A DNA stretch of 64,000 nucleotides from Micractinium sp. NFX-FRZ (lineage: Eukaryota > Chlorophyta > Trebouxiophyceae > Chlorellales > Chlorellaceae): contig JAPTJF010000124.1 of NCBI GenBank assembly GCA_029339195.1, positions 62,001-126,000 on the forward strand, given 5' to 3'. Of the stretch, positions 33,769 to 44,579 are shown in pieces (the first letter of the stretch is position 1; the number at the start of each line of letters is the position of its first letter). The notes below the pieces were generated by a model. The model was not told the origin of the DNA and made no database searches. It was given only the letters and a program-made list of their open reading frames with translations. Made by a program: the position numbers and the translations under genes.

Positions 33769-36107
33769 TCAGTCCGACTCGTCGGCATGTGCACTTGCAT
33801 AAAGCGCGGCGCCTTCCTTCTGCAAAAACACAAAGGCACAGGGGACGAGGAAGGGGGAGGGCGGCACAGCTGTCAGGCGCAGGCAGACATGCACCTGCAT
33901 CACGCGGCGCAATGCAACACGCCGCTATGCCTCATGCTTCCACCCGTTGCGCCCTGCACGCTCCCACCCTAACTACCGTCCTCTGCTGCAGGCAGAGCGC
34001 TGCATGCCTGCACACATCATCGCGCAGTCCCTGCTCGGAGCGCCCTGCCCTACACCGACCCCCGCCCACCCCACCTTCTGCTTCAGCATGCGCTGCGCCG
34101 CCTGCCTGCGCCCGTCGCTGCGCAGCATCTGGACGAGCTCGTCCTGGGTGCAGGACTGCAGGAAGCCCATCTCCGTCTCATACTCTGCACACACACACCC
34201 CCACAAAAGAGCAGGTGGGGTAGCGGGTCAGCGGGGTCCCCACAGAAAAGCCCATCGCTGCCTCATGCACCCTCGGTACACAGCTGAGCAGACAATCATA
34301 CATGCGCACGCACACACGCAGCTTTCCAGGATCCCCACACAGAGCGTGGGTGGATGGGGTGAAGGGCAGCAGGATAGTGAAGGGAGCCAGAAGCAGACAT
34401 TGAGCATGCCGGTTCACCCCTCCCACGCAGCACACAGCCAGAGCAGTGCGCAAGGTGTGCCGCCCAAGCTTGGCCCCCCGCCATCCTTCAAGCCCATTCA
34501 ACTACACAAACTTGTGACTTGCCCCCCTAGATGCGCCCAATAGCCCGGTGCAGGCCGCCCAGCCGCCCTTCAACAACACACACGCCACGCACCTGAGGGG
34601 TCAAAGTTGGTGATGCCCCCCTTGACGCCCGCCGCGTTGTGCAGCTCGCACCACAGCATCATCTTGTCGTACGCCCGCGCCGCCTGCTCCTCGTGGTCGA
34701 AGCAGCCCAACGAGGTGGGCTTGCCGTTGCGCCTGCATGGGGGTGAACACAGATTGTGTCCAGGGTGTGCGAGGTGAGACGGGTTGTGCGCAGCGGGTGG
34801 GGTGTGGGGTGAGCGCTGACGGTCAACTGCAATGCGACAACAAGGATGGCTTCGGCAGGCTGCGCCAATCGCTTTTGGGTGCCGAGCTCTCTGTTGCCCG
34901 TTTTCCGGCCGGACACCCTGAGTGCACATCCGCCGCAAACCCCGCGCCTCCCCCCGCCCACCCCCCCGCCCACCTGAACTGCGCCTCCCAGCGGCGCGTC
35001 GGGAAGGTCTGGTGCACGCCTCGGTACTTGGAGGTGAAGGTGCGCCCCCCCTGCTTGCTCTTGTTGGCCTTGGTGACCTTGCCCACGGTGCGCACCCCGC
35101 CGCTGCCGCTGCCGCCGCCGCCGCCGCCGCCGCGCGGCTCCGATTGGCTGGGCAGCTGCATCATGGAGGCGCCAGCTGGCAGCGCCGGCACCAGTGGCAC
35201 TGCCATGCCCGAGCCCCCCGCGGCAGGCACCATGGGCAGCGGCATTGCCAGGGGGGCTGCCGCTGCTGCTGCCGCCGCCGCCGCGCTGCTGGCCGCGTCG
35301 GCGCCCACCGGCGCCACTTGTGAGGTGGGCACGAAGGTGGAGGGGTGCAGCCCAGCAGCAGGGTAGGTGTTCATCAGATCCATCTCCCTGCGGCGCCGCA
35401 GCTCGCCCCAGTCAGACACCTGGACGTTGGGGGTGGGGGGAGAACGCGTCTATGGGGGAGTCGGCGACGCATGGAGAGCGGGTGGGCGGGTGCAACGGGC
35501 GAGGGGTGAGGGTCCGGCAGGCGCAGCACCCAGCTGAGGCTGCTCTCCTGGAGGCGCTCCCCGCCGCCCCCTGATCAAGCGTGTAAACCTCAGTTCGGCC
35601 ACTCCAGCCAGTGCTGAGCACCCAAAACCTTGCCAAGCAACACCAATGCGCAGCACCCAGCACCCAGCAGCGACCGCACCTGGACCCCTGCCGTTGCGTC
35701 CGGCTCCCCGGGTGCTCGCCGCTTGCAAATGTCAGGCACCGCGCCGCACGACTCTGCCAGCCCACGAATGTGGGCCTGCAATTCAGGGTTCAGAGCAGGG
35801 TTGATGGAGTGAACAGGGAGCTGACGGCAGCGATAGGCGCCGGCGCACAAGCGGCCCGCGGGCGGCCGCCGCCACCCACCACTAGGTCAGCTCTGACCGA
35901 CGCGCTGCTCAGCTTGCGTCCCGGAGAAGGGGTTGGCGACTTGTCCCTGCGCAGCAGAAGGGCGGGAGGAAGCGGGGGCGCCGTGAGCCCGCGGCGAGGT
36001 GGCTTCCAGCGTGTGGCGCCGCGTCCGAGGCCCGCCACTCACTGTTGCATGCCGGCAGCGGGTGGTTGGGCGCCCTGCTGGGTGGAGGGGTGGACTTCGC
36101 CGAGCAT
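33769..36107 (-). CDS. Single-AP2-domain transcription factor
   Basis: Seven exons were joined. The AP2/ERF DNA-binding domain spans two of them: SKYRGVHQTFPTRRWEAQFR, then RNGKPTSLGCFDHEEQAARA followed by YDKMMLWCELHNAAG and GGITNFDPSEYE. It holds the YRG element, the WEAQ strand and the RAYD helix (AARAYD); the usual WLG is SLG. Upstream lie a Ser/Pro/Lys stretch (DKSPTPSPGRKLSSAS), an AHIRGLAESCG exon and long poly-Ala and poly-Gly runs. Downstream are a helix (ELVQMLRSDGRRQAAQRMLK) and a small final exon ending HADESD (TGA at 33769-33771). Plants and algae use such factors in development and stress; the target here is unknown. The first exons, including ATG 36107, are less certain than the AP2 core, because the open frame continues upstream of this Met without another start. 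Confidence 0.82.
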
Positions 36108-36755
36108 GTGAGATGCGGCCGCCAAGCCACCCACTGTGGTGTGGGACTCCTTGTTGCAGACCCACTTGATGTTGAGGGATCGAGCAAATTCGGAGGGGAC
36201 CGAGACCGACAGACAGCATCAGGGAGCTGAGCGGGGCTGACGCTGTCCCGATGAGCCCGGCTGCGGGCACCTGCCTCTCGCAAAAAATGCTGATCCAAGC
36301 GCTCCAGCATGCCCCCTTCGGTTCGATCTTACAACGGGGCCAGGCGCACTGTGGGAAGTGCTCCAGAAAGCATGGCGACGGAGGGCGCGGGCGGAGGCGC
36401 TGCACTCTGGCAGCTGCAGAGGAGTGCATTGGTGGCTACAACAGCAACGAATGCTCAGAATAGGTTGCGCTGTGCGAGGAGGCACACATAGCCGCTTGAG
36501 CGCCCCGGCAGTGAAGAGTGAGTGAGAGGCAAGCAAGGTCAGGGAGCGGTCGGGTGCAGGGCAGGGACACAAAACGAGGGCAAAGGAGAGGGAGCAGCGG
36601 GTGCAAAGGAAGGCAAGGGAGAATAACAGCAGGGGGAAAGTGTGGCAGCGATGGAACCGATACAGGGTGGCGGCTTGCTGTCCACGCAACGTCAGGCAGC
36701 CACCGGTGCTCCAAGGGCTGCCGCACGCCTCGGCGCACTGCGCATCCATGGCCGC
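36108..36755. other. Intergenic region between the AP2 and SCAMP genes
   Basis: Both neighbours are on the minus strand, so this is the SCAMP 3' flank and the AP2 promoter/5' UTR. TTACA at 36329-36333 gives a minus-strand TGTAA 423 bp after the SCAMP stop. An open frame directly upstream of the chosen AP2 start (about 36108-36195, minus; SEFARSLNIKWVCNKESHTT) looks protein-like but has no start codon. Confidence 0.5.
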
Positions 36756-39148
36756 TTACACCGCAGAGTGGGCTGCACGCGCCGCTGCGTCACGCTTCAC
36801 CTGCACGATTGGCAGGCAGATGGGTTGGCAGGCAGGCAGACAGGCAGCGTTTTGGTCCACCAAAACGAATTTTCGGGAAGTGTTGAGGACAGATGCACCT
36901 CGGAACAGTGACACACCCTCCCTTCACACTCGCTATGCCGCACGCGGCCCACGTCTCATACACCCGTGCACGTACCTGTGCCGCAGTCATGCCCTGGCCT
37001 CTGAACGCGCGGTACACAAGCTTGTAGACGTACATGGACCACAGGCTCTCCAGCGTCCAGAAGGCGGCGCCAATAAAGTACACAATGCCCACCTGCGGGA
37101 GAAGAGGAGGTCCCAGCGGCGGAGAGGGCACAACTTGTGAGATGGGTGCATAGGGCAGGCGCAGATCCGTGCAAGGAATGAGGGCGGGGGCAGCGAAAGG
37201 TTCAAGCACATGGGAAGGTGAATGGGCAGCGAGCGCAGAGCTGCTGCCGCCGTCTGCCTGTGCCCACGGCCCGCCTGCTCGCCTCTCAAGGGCAACTCTA
37301 GCTGCCAACCCCGCGCAACGAGCAGGAGGTGCACGCACACACACATGTGGCGATCACCACTCACCCCAGTGTTGTCGTTCATGCGGTTGATGGCAGAAAT
37401 GTAGCCAGTGTGGCTCTTCTCGGCCAGGAAGGGAGGGCCTGTCGGGAGAGGAAGCAGGCAGGTGGGCAGGGTGGGCAGGGGAATGGTGACGGAGAGCGTG
37501 GAGGGCAGCACAGCAAGTGGCCGCCACCGGTGCCAGGCCGCTGGCTGCTGCTGCTATGCGCGGCGCTTCTCGCCTGCCAGGCTGCCCAGCCCACACCCCG
37601 GCAGGAGCCTGCACCATGCACATCCTCACATTCACCACACCGCTTGCACTTCCCCCCGCTGCCCCCACGCACCCACGGCGCTCCACACGGAGAAGGCCAG
37701 GTTGGCGAAGAAGCCGGCGAAGAACAGGGCGTAGCCAAAGGCCGAGTCCTTGATTGCCGCGTTGTACAGGCGGGAGTACCACATGATGTAGGCTCCCGGG
37801 ATGCCGCCCACCATCCAGATGGCGGCCCACAGCCAGGGGGCGATGGCGCCGCCGTCGGTGATGAGCAGCGCGGTGGCGCCGATGAAGTTGAAGAACAGGC
37901 ACCAGATGAGGCCCTGCGGGGTGGGAAGCGGGGAGAGGTTGCAAGGCGGGGTTATGAGAGAGTGGAAGAGGAGGCATTGCGGGCAGGTGGACAGCGGAGT
38001 CGTGGGGTGAGTCCAGCAGAAGCCGGAGAGTCACGCCCTTGCTAGCACGACCGGAGACGGCAGAAAATGCTCAAACATGCTCCCAAGCAGCGGCTGAGAG
38101 CAGGCTATGTTGCAGACGATAGCTTGCAGGCTGTGCTGGCAGTTGAACGCTGCCCGGGCCACAAGCACCGCGCGCTCCAATCCGCTCACGCGCCTCAGCC
38201 CTGGTTGCGTCAAGCACCCCGCACAGCTCAGTATATGTGCATGGCCCGCAGCTAAGTCCAATACGTGCCAGCATCAAGCGTCCCTGCCCCCAGCAGCAGG
38301 CTGTGACTTCAAACCTCTCCGACAGCACGGGCGCTGCCGGTCACTGCGCGTGCTGCCCATCCCATGTCCTCCCACACATTGAGCAGGGGGCACGCCTCCA
38401 GCACCCAGCACCATCGGACCGCTGCTCACCAGGTAGGCCCAGTAGGCACGGCGCACAGGGACCTGGCTCTGCGCGGGAATCTCTCCCGCAATGTCGTGGT
38501 GCAGCACGGGGCAGAACTTGGGCCAGTTCTTTGTCGACTTGGCCCCCGGGTTGTTCCGAATCTCCAGCTCCAGCCGCCGCAGCTCCGCCTCACGCTTGTT
38601 CAACTCCGCCTCGCGCCTGCTCAGATCAGCCTCCTTCCTCCCCGACGCCTTGCCGCCGCCGCTGCTGGTCGTGGCGGTCATGTCGGGGACTGCAGGTGCT
38701 GCATAGCCGTTGTCGGCACCGCTGGCTCCGCCGCCCCAAGCGCCGCCAGTGCTGCTCCATGCGCCGCCCGCCGCAGGCACCGTGCCGTTGACCTGCAGGG
38801 GAGGTGACGACACGGTTGCGGCTGTCACAAGTCTACGAGAGCCGCGCGCAGGCACCAGCCTAGCTGCACAGGGCAGGGCAGGGACGCAGAACAAGTGGCG
38901 GCGGCAGCCGTGGCGGCGGCGCGCCCGGTGGTTGGTGGCCCTCGGCAGGGTTGCCGGCCCGCCGGGTGTTCGGGCTGCAGCTGTGTGCCAAGCTATGGCG
39001 TCGGCAAGCGCAGGGCCGGGCTCGTGACGCGCTGAGGCCAGCGCGTGGTTGCGGATCGCGTCAGCCAGGGCAACAGGCTCCCCGCACCCCCTCTCACGCT
39101 AGTCCCGGCAAACGGGTTGTCATTGCTGAACGGATTGTCAGCTGCCAT
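36756..39148 (-). CDS. Secretory carrier-associated membrane protein (SCAMP)
   Basis: Six exons encode about 300 residues, the usual SCAMP size. The N terminus MAADNPFSNDNPFAGTS has two NPF motifs, which bind EH-domain endocytic proteins. A Gly/Ser linker and a coiled-coil heptad stretch follow (KEADLSRREAELNKREAELR, then RLELEIRNN). Next is the amphipathic segment NWPKFCPVLHHDIAGEIP before four membrane spans: GLIWCLFFNFIGATALLITD; LWAAIWMVGGIPGAYIMWY; FGYALFFAGFFANLAFSVWS; VGIVYFIGAAFWTLESLWSM. The conserved cytosolic GYISAINRMNDNTGVG stretch lies between spans 3 and 4, and the tail ends AAARAAHSAV. SCAMPs cycle between the trans-Golgi network and plasma membrane and help vesicle traffic. 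The start codon is 285 bp from the divergent aldo-keto reductase start. Confidence 0.92.
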
Positions 39149-39433
39149 CGTGCCCTTGCCCGCGGAGACTGAAGCAGACGCCGAAAAAAAACGGGACAGC
39201 ACGCGGCGGGACAACACGCAGGAGAGCACAGGCAATCAGCGACTAGGTGGCTTCAAGCTGACGCGTGCCTGCCTGGCGGCCAGCCTCTTTGAAAGCTCCC
39301 TGGCGGCCACACCCTCGAGGCAGCCCTTGATTTCGCCTTCTTTGATGTTTCAGGTATCTTAGGACAACCACCCGCTTGGGCCGCTGCCTAACACACACGG
39401 ACAGCAGAACCCAAGGTTGCGCTCAAACTCGGG
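39149..39433. promoter_or_regulatory. Divergent promoter, SCAMP (-) / aldo-keto reductase (+)
   Basis: Start codons of two head-to-head genes lie 285 bp apart, so both promoters are confined to this stretch. No TATA box is evident. Confidence 0.6.
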
Positions 39434-42400
39434 ATGGAGCACGGGATGGAGGCGGCCCCAGTGGCCCCCTGGCTGGCCCAATACGCGCTGCCAAGTGCAC
39501 CAGGCGTGATTGCTTTCAGCTTTGCCGGAGCGGCGGCACCAGGCACCGCGGTGGCGGCAGCGGTGGCGGCAGCAGAGGCCAAGGTGCGTGCGTGCCACTC
39601 GAGGCAGAGCTCTACCTGCCGACCCTCGTGCATTGCTGAACCCAAAGTGGAAGTCTTCCTGTGGCTAGAAAAGAGTCATTGCGCATGTCTTTTGCGGTGC
39701 AGGAGCGGGCGGCACGGCCGGCGGCGATCGCCGCTGCCCGCCAGCGGCTCTACGCCAGTGTGCCCGTCCCCAGCATCCCGCTTCGTGACGGCACCAGCAT
39801 TCCCGCCGTCGGCCTGGGCACCTGGAAGGCGGCGCCTGGAGAAGTGAGGCAGGCGGTGGCGACGGCGCTGCAGGCAGGGTACCGGCACTTTGACTGCGCA
39901 GAGGTGCGCTCCCCGAGGGGACGACACGTGCGGCATTTTTGCCTGGGAGTTTTTCCACAGCAGCCAATGCAGAGCACACGTATGCCAATCGCATTGGGGT
40001 CGAATCCAGACCGGGAGCGCCGGCAGGCACAGTTGCGATCTTGCGCGCACAGCACCTGCCTGCCAGCACGCACGCGCACGCATGCATGCCCGCCCCTCTC
40101 CCAAACCCTTTCTGCAGCTGTGCTGCTGCCCTGTGCTCCTCTTCCCTCGTATTTGGCAGGTCTGCCCAGAGCATTGGATGGATCTGCAAGGGTGATTCAC
40201 ACCGCACCGTGTGCATATGCCCTCCCACTTTGCAGATAAGTCAAAACGCTGATCAGGGGCGGATGGCGACCCTCAGTGACATTGTCCTAAGCCTCGGTTG
40301 TTTGTTTGTGATCCAAGCCTGCTGCAGGTGTATCAGAATGAGGAAGAGGTGGGGGAGGCGCTGGGGCAGGTGCTGGAGCAAGGTCTCGTGCCGAGGCAGG
40401 AGCTGTATGTCGTTTCTAAAGTCTGGAACACCAACCACTCCGCCGCCCGCGTGCGCCAGGCCTGCCTCAGATCACTCAAGGCAAGAGATGTGCCTGCGCT
40501 CGTTGCGGTGTGTTGTTTGTGGCGGCACCCCTTTGCCTGCATTTTGCCTCGACTCCTGCAAGGTTCAAGAGAGGGTCCCCTCCCCTCACTGTGCCCCCCC
40601 GCCATGCGCTTGAGTGCCCTCTCTGCTGTCCTCCCCCTGCAGGCCCTGCGCGTAGACTACCTGGATCTGTACATGATCCACTGGCCCGTCACCGGAAGCA
40701 TCGGACCCGAGCTCAAGCCGACCCTCCAAGAGACCTGGCAGGCAAGTGGTGGCATGTATTGCCCATTTGGTAGGCTTAGCATGCTGGGCAGCAGAGGCAC
40801 TGGCGCTGCGTGCTGGGGCAGGCGGGTGGGCGGGCAGGCGTGGCAGGACGACTGCCTGCTGCACATTGCCTGTGCCAGCCTTCCTGCCTTGTAAAGCTTG
40901 GGCTGCGCATGGCATGCCGCCCACCCATTGGTTGCTATATTCAGTACCCAAGGCATGCTGCTGTGCTGTGCCCTGCGTGCGGCAACGGACGGCTTGTGCG
41001 TGAGAGGCCATCTTACGCCTGCTGTTTACATCCTGCGCGGCTGCCCCGCACACCGCCTGCGCCCAATGCCCTGTCGCCACAGGCGATGGAGGGGCCGCTG
41101 CCAGCACCATTACCCATGCTTGCTGCCCACTGCACCTTCCCTACTCACTGTTGCCATCACACTCAGCCTGTTCCCTGCCGCGGGCAATGTAAGGGATTGT
41201 GTTTGAGGGACGAACACCAAATTCATGCCTCTGCTGCCGTTACCTGCTGCCCTGCCCAACTCCTGCATCCCTGTGGCCTTGCTGCCGCAGGCAATGGAGG
41301 GGCTGGTGCGTGAGGGGCTGGTGCGCAGCCTGGGTGTGAGCAACTTTGGGATGAGGAAGCTGCAGGAGCTGCTGAGCTATGCAGCCATCCCGCCCGCGGT
41401 GTGCCAGGTGCGTGGGGCAAAGCCTTTGAGCAGAGCGCAGGAGATGCGGGTTGGGGCGGGTTGGGCAGGAAGCTGTCAAGCTGCCAAGTGGATGTAGGTG
41501 TGCGGAGACACTGCCCGCCCATGTCCCTGGGTCAAAGGACAGCCTTAGCAGTGATCAGTCAGTGTGTATCTGCCCCCGGAGCAGGTGGGGGTACACCCTG
41601 GCCTGGTAGCCGCACTGAAATGCACACAGATCAACGCCACACCGCATACAGCCATGTGCCTGCCTCGGTTCCAGGTGCCGGTGCCCCCCTACGCACCCAA
41701 CCACAGCACGCTGCCTGCCTGGTGCCTGCCAAGCACACCACCACACACCACCACAAGCAGCCACACAAACCACACAACCACCACAACTCCCGCTCCCCAT
41801 GTGCTGCTTTGCCAGGTGGAGGTGCACCCGTACCACCGCAACGACGCCCTGCTGGCCTGGTGTGCCGCCCGCTCCATCCACGTCACCGCTTATGCCCCGC
41901 TTGGCTCCCCTGACTCCGAGTCCATCTTCCCACGTGCCCGCCCCCTGGTGCTGATGGAGGACGAGACGGTAAAGGTGGGCGAATTCATCGACAACACATT
42001 GACAACTCAAAGAGCAGCGAGGGGAAAGGAGAGGCATGGCTGGGGCATGGCAGGGGCGCGGAGGCCTGGCGCTGTGTGGCCCCCGCTGTGGGCTGCTCCT
42101 TGCTTGCATTGCCAGCCTGCCGTGCTGGTGCGGTGCCTGCCTGTGAGCACCTGTCCTCAGCTGACCGCCCTCCCGTGGCTGCGCCGTGCGCAGGCGGTGG
42201 CGCAGCGCAGCGGCAGGAACGTGGGGCAGGTGCTGATTCGGTGGGCGCTGCAGCACGGCACCAGTGTCATCCCCAAGTCCACCTCGCCTGCACGCATCAG
42301 GTGGGGGTGCAGATGGGACGTGCATACCTGCATACACTGTATGCATCTATGCATCTATGTGTGCATCTATGCATCATGTGACATCTGTGTGTGTGGCTGT

Positions 42401-43077
42401 GTCCTGCCATGCAATGCTTTGCTTGCACGGCACCAGCCTCGTCCCCAGTGCACCTCGCCCTCTGGCATTGAGCGGGGTGGGGAGGCAGTGCGCGCGTGCG
42501 CGAGTGCATGTAAGGTCATTGTAAGCAATCGTGCAGTGCTGTGGCCCGGCAGGGCGTTGGCATCAGCTGCTCCCTTTGCCTAGCGGGAGCTGTTCCTCGA
42601 CTGTCCCATGAGGCTGTCACCAGGCTGTCGCCAGGCTGGCAGTATTAGGCTGTCCCATGGGGCACAGCACGCAATGGTGTTCCCTCTGCTTACCTGCCTG
42701 GCTGCAGGGGCAACCTGGATGTGCTGGGGTGGGAGCTGTCTGCCGAGGATTACGCCGCGCTGAGCGCGCTGCCCGTGCAGCAGCGCATGGTCAACGGCGC
42801 CATGTGGCTGGTGGGTGGGCGGGGTGCGGGGCAGTGGGGTTACGTGCGTTCAACATGACGCTTGCTTAGCTGCTTGACAGGCTGGCTCGACATGCTGGAG
42901 CGGCCAGCGCGCTGCCCGCCCCAGACCACCTTGTGTGCAAAACTGGGGACCTTACCTACGCCATCCCTTTCTGGCATGACAACCACTCACACTTTCCTTG
43001 CTGTGCCTGCCCTGCAGAACCCCAAGGGGCCCTACCGCACCATGGAGGATCTGTGGGACGAACCAGAGGCGGAGTGA
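39434..43077 (+). CDS. Aldo-keto reductase (NADPH-dependent aldehyde/ketone reductase)
   Basis: Nine exons (39434-39583, 39703-39903, 40328-40480, 40643-40741, 41291-41407, 41816-41968, 42194-42300, 42708-42810, 43018-43077) give 380 residues. The AKR barrel starts near residue 75 (IPLRDGTSIPAVGLGTWKAA). All four catalytic residues are visible: Asp in GYRHFDCAE, Tyr in VYQNEEEVGEAL, Lys in LYVVSKVWNT and His in DLYMIHWP. Cofactor-site pieces include LGVSNFG, AYAPLGS and VIPKSTSPARI. The N terminus is about 60 residues longer than usual and Ala-rich, ambiguous as a targeting signal. The enzyme would reduce reactive carbonyls or sugars with NADPH. Introns 3 and 4 use GC donors. Introns 4, 5 and 7 carry decayed copies of neighbouring exon edges, unusually many for one gene. 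Confidence 0.93.
41083..41105 (+). repeat. Decayed copy of aldo-keto reductase exon 5 start
   Basis: cacag|GCGATGGAGGGGCCGCTGCC here matches the real exon 5 start at 41291, cgcag|GCAATGGAGGGGCTGGTGCG. The offset is 208 bp. Confidence 0.75.
41585..41732 (+). repeat. Two decayed copies of aldo-keto reductase exon 6 start
   Basis: The real exon starts at 41816 with GTGGAGGTGCACCCGTACC. At 41585, gcag|GTGGGGGTACACCCTGG is a short copy. At 41675, ccag|GTGCCGGTGCCCCCCTAC continues for about 55 bp, with ctgcctgcctggtgcctgcc matching the exon's CTGCTGGCCTGGTGTGCCGCC. Spacings are 90 and 141 bp. Confidence 0.8.
42426..42482 (+). repeat. Decayed copy of aldo-keto reductase exon 7 end with its donor
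   Basis: gcacggcaccagcctcgtcc then ccagtgcacctcgccctctg then gcattgagcggggtgggg parallels the real exon end at 42252-42306 (GCACGGCACCAGTGTCATCC, CCAAGTCCACCTCGCCTGC, CGCATCAG|gtgggg). The offset is about 174 bp, downstream of the exon. Confidence 0.8.
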
Positions 43078-43826
43078 GTGGAGAGAGCAACAACTTGGTC
43101 CCCGCACTCGGCATCAGGCACAGGAGGCGGCAAAGCATGGATGCCTGGGATGGTCCCAGGAGGCAGCAGCTGCCGCCTGTGGGCCTAGAGGCTCGTCGTC
43201 ACACCAGTATGGCCAGCACACAGGACACCTGTGGGGCTGATGGTGCGGCCCCATGGTGGCCGCACCAGGCCTGAGGCCCCAGGCTGCCTGGATCTGGCCA
43301 GGCCAGGCCAAGCCACTATTTTCCTTCCGACCGACAAGGCATGCATATTTGATCACCACAACACTACACTGCCAACCATGAAGCAGCGGTTGAGTGCTCG
43401 GCACATGCATTGTTGACGGCCTGAAGGCCTCCGACCGGTCCCGAGCTCCTTCACGTCTCTGAAATACACACACACGGCATGTAGTAACATCAAGGTTATT
43501 TCAGACATATAGAAGCAGCCGGCTGAGGAGTGGGAGCAGAAAGGCTGGCGGTAGCTTGGTGCGGCGAGCGCGCGGGTGTTGTTCATGCGGGTGCAGGGAG
43601 AGGTGAGCGTGCTGAGGGAAGCAGAGTGGCTGCGCTAGGGCAGCGGCGGGTGGGCGTTCAGGTGTCGGTGCAGCAGAATGTGTGGGGCACTTGACTTTCT
43701 CAGCAGTACGTTGCTGCGCACTGACAGCCTGCCCAGTGGGCGCTGGGTGCTGCTGCTCTGTCGCACTAGTGAGGGGGAACAAGTGAGGTGACACAGCAGG
43801 TGCTGCCTCGACTATAAAAACGGGAC
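43078..43826. other. Convergent intergenic region with a dispersed repeat copy
   Basis: 3' flanks of the aldo-keto reductase (+) and the small membrane-protein gene (-). The main feature is repeat copy A at 43252-43373. No TGTAA in a fitting place and no coding exon were found. Confidence 0.5.
43252..43373 (+). repeat. Dispersed ~120-bp repeat, copy A
   Basis: Shared blocks with copy B (45138-45254): catggtgg, ggccgcaccaggcct, aggctgcct, ggccaggcc, attttccttccga, acaaggcat, atttgatcac, aacactaca. Blocks are in the same order and strand with small indels. It lies in the 3' flank of the aldo-keto reductase gene. Confidence 0.85.
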
Positions 43827-44579
43827 TCAATACCGGGACGTCAGCGGCAGCACAAACAGGGTGATGGCACCCGTCAAAAAGTACACGGCGGCAATGTAGT
43901 ACAGGCCGGCGAGGATGGTGATCAGGCCCGGCCCTGAAAGCAGCAGCGCGTTTCTGAGGATCATCTTCTTGTCATACACGGGCCCGCGCTTCTGCGCTGG
44001 CGGCGCCGACCCGCGCTCGCCGCCGGCTGGCGCCGCATTCGCGGCCGGCAGCAGCGTGCTGCGCTGCCCGTGCGTCGCCAGGGCACCTGCTGGAAAGGGA
44101 CGTAATGCTGCTGTTAGAGCCAGGGGCCGGTGGGGGATGGCATACGGGCACCGCTGCGCTGCGGGCTGGGTGCGGCACGCATGGCAGCGCACTGCGGCAG
44201 CGCCACTCTAGCTTGGCTCAGCAATTTAAATGTAAGCAAAGGCCGGCAGCGCCCTCGCACCTTTGCCGCCAAGCACGCCATGATTGATATGGCCTGCTAC
44301 CATGGAACGTGCAGGCAAGGCAAAGGTGCGTTTAGTGCTTCTGCCAGAGGCTGGCAGGACTGGACGGGTGGGTTGCAGCGCTGGCGGCGGCGCTGCCGCT
44401 GCTGTTGCTGCGTAGGGGAGTGCGCTAATTGCTGCACCACAGCAGTCTGCTCCACGGGCAGGGCTTCTACACCCCGCAGGCGTCCTACCAGTGAACACGC
44501 TCTTGAGAGCGGTGGGGCGGTAAGAGCGGTGCCCGGCCAGGCCCGCTAGGCTGAAAGTCCCAGAACGGGCGGTTGCCAT
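43827..44579 (-). CDS. Small putative plastid membrane protein, family unknown
   Basis: Two exons encode about 117 residues. The N terminus MATARSGTFSLAGLAGHRSY with PTALKSVFT is Ser/Ala/Arg-rich without acids, resembling a chloroplast transit peptide. After a Gly/Pro/Ala-rich link come VYDKKMILRNALLLSGPG and two hydrophobic spans, GLITILAGLYYIAAVYFLT and GAITLFVLPLTS, ending SRY (TGA at 43827-43829). The second exon's acceptor is a tandem ttccagcag (NAGNAG), so forms with or without one extra residue are expected. I do not recognise the family. Location in thylakoid or envelope membrane is an inference. Confidence 0.72.
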
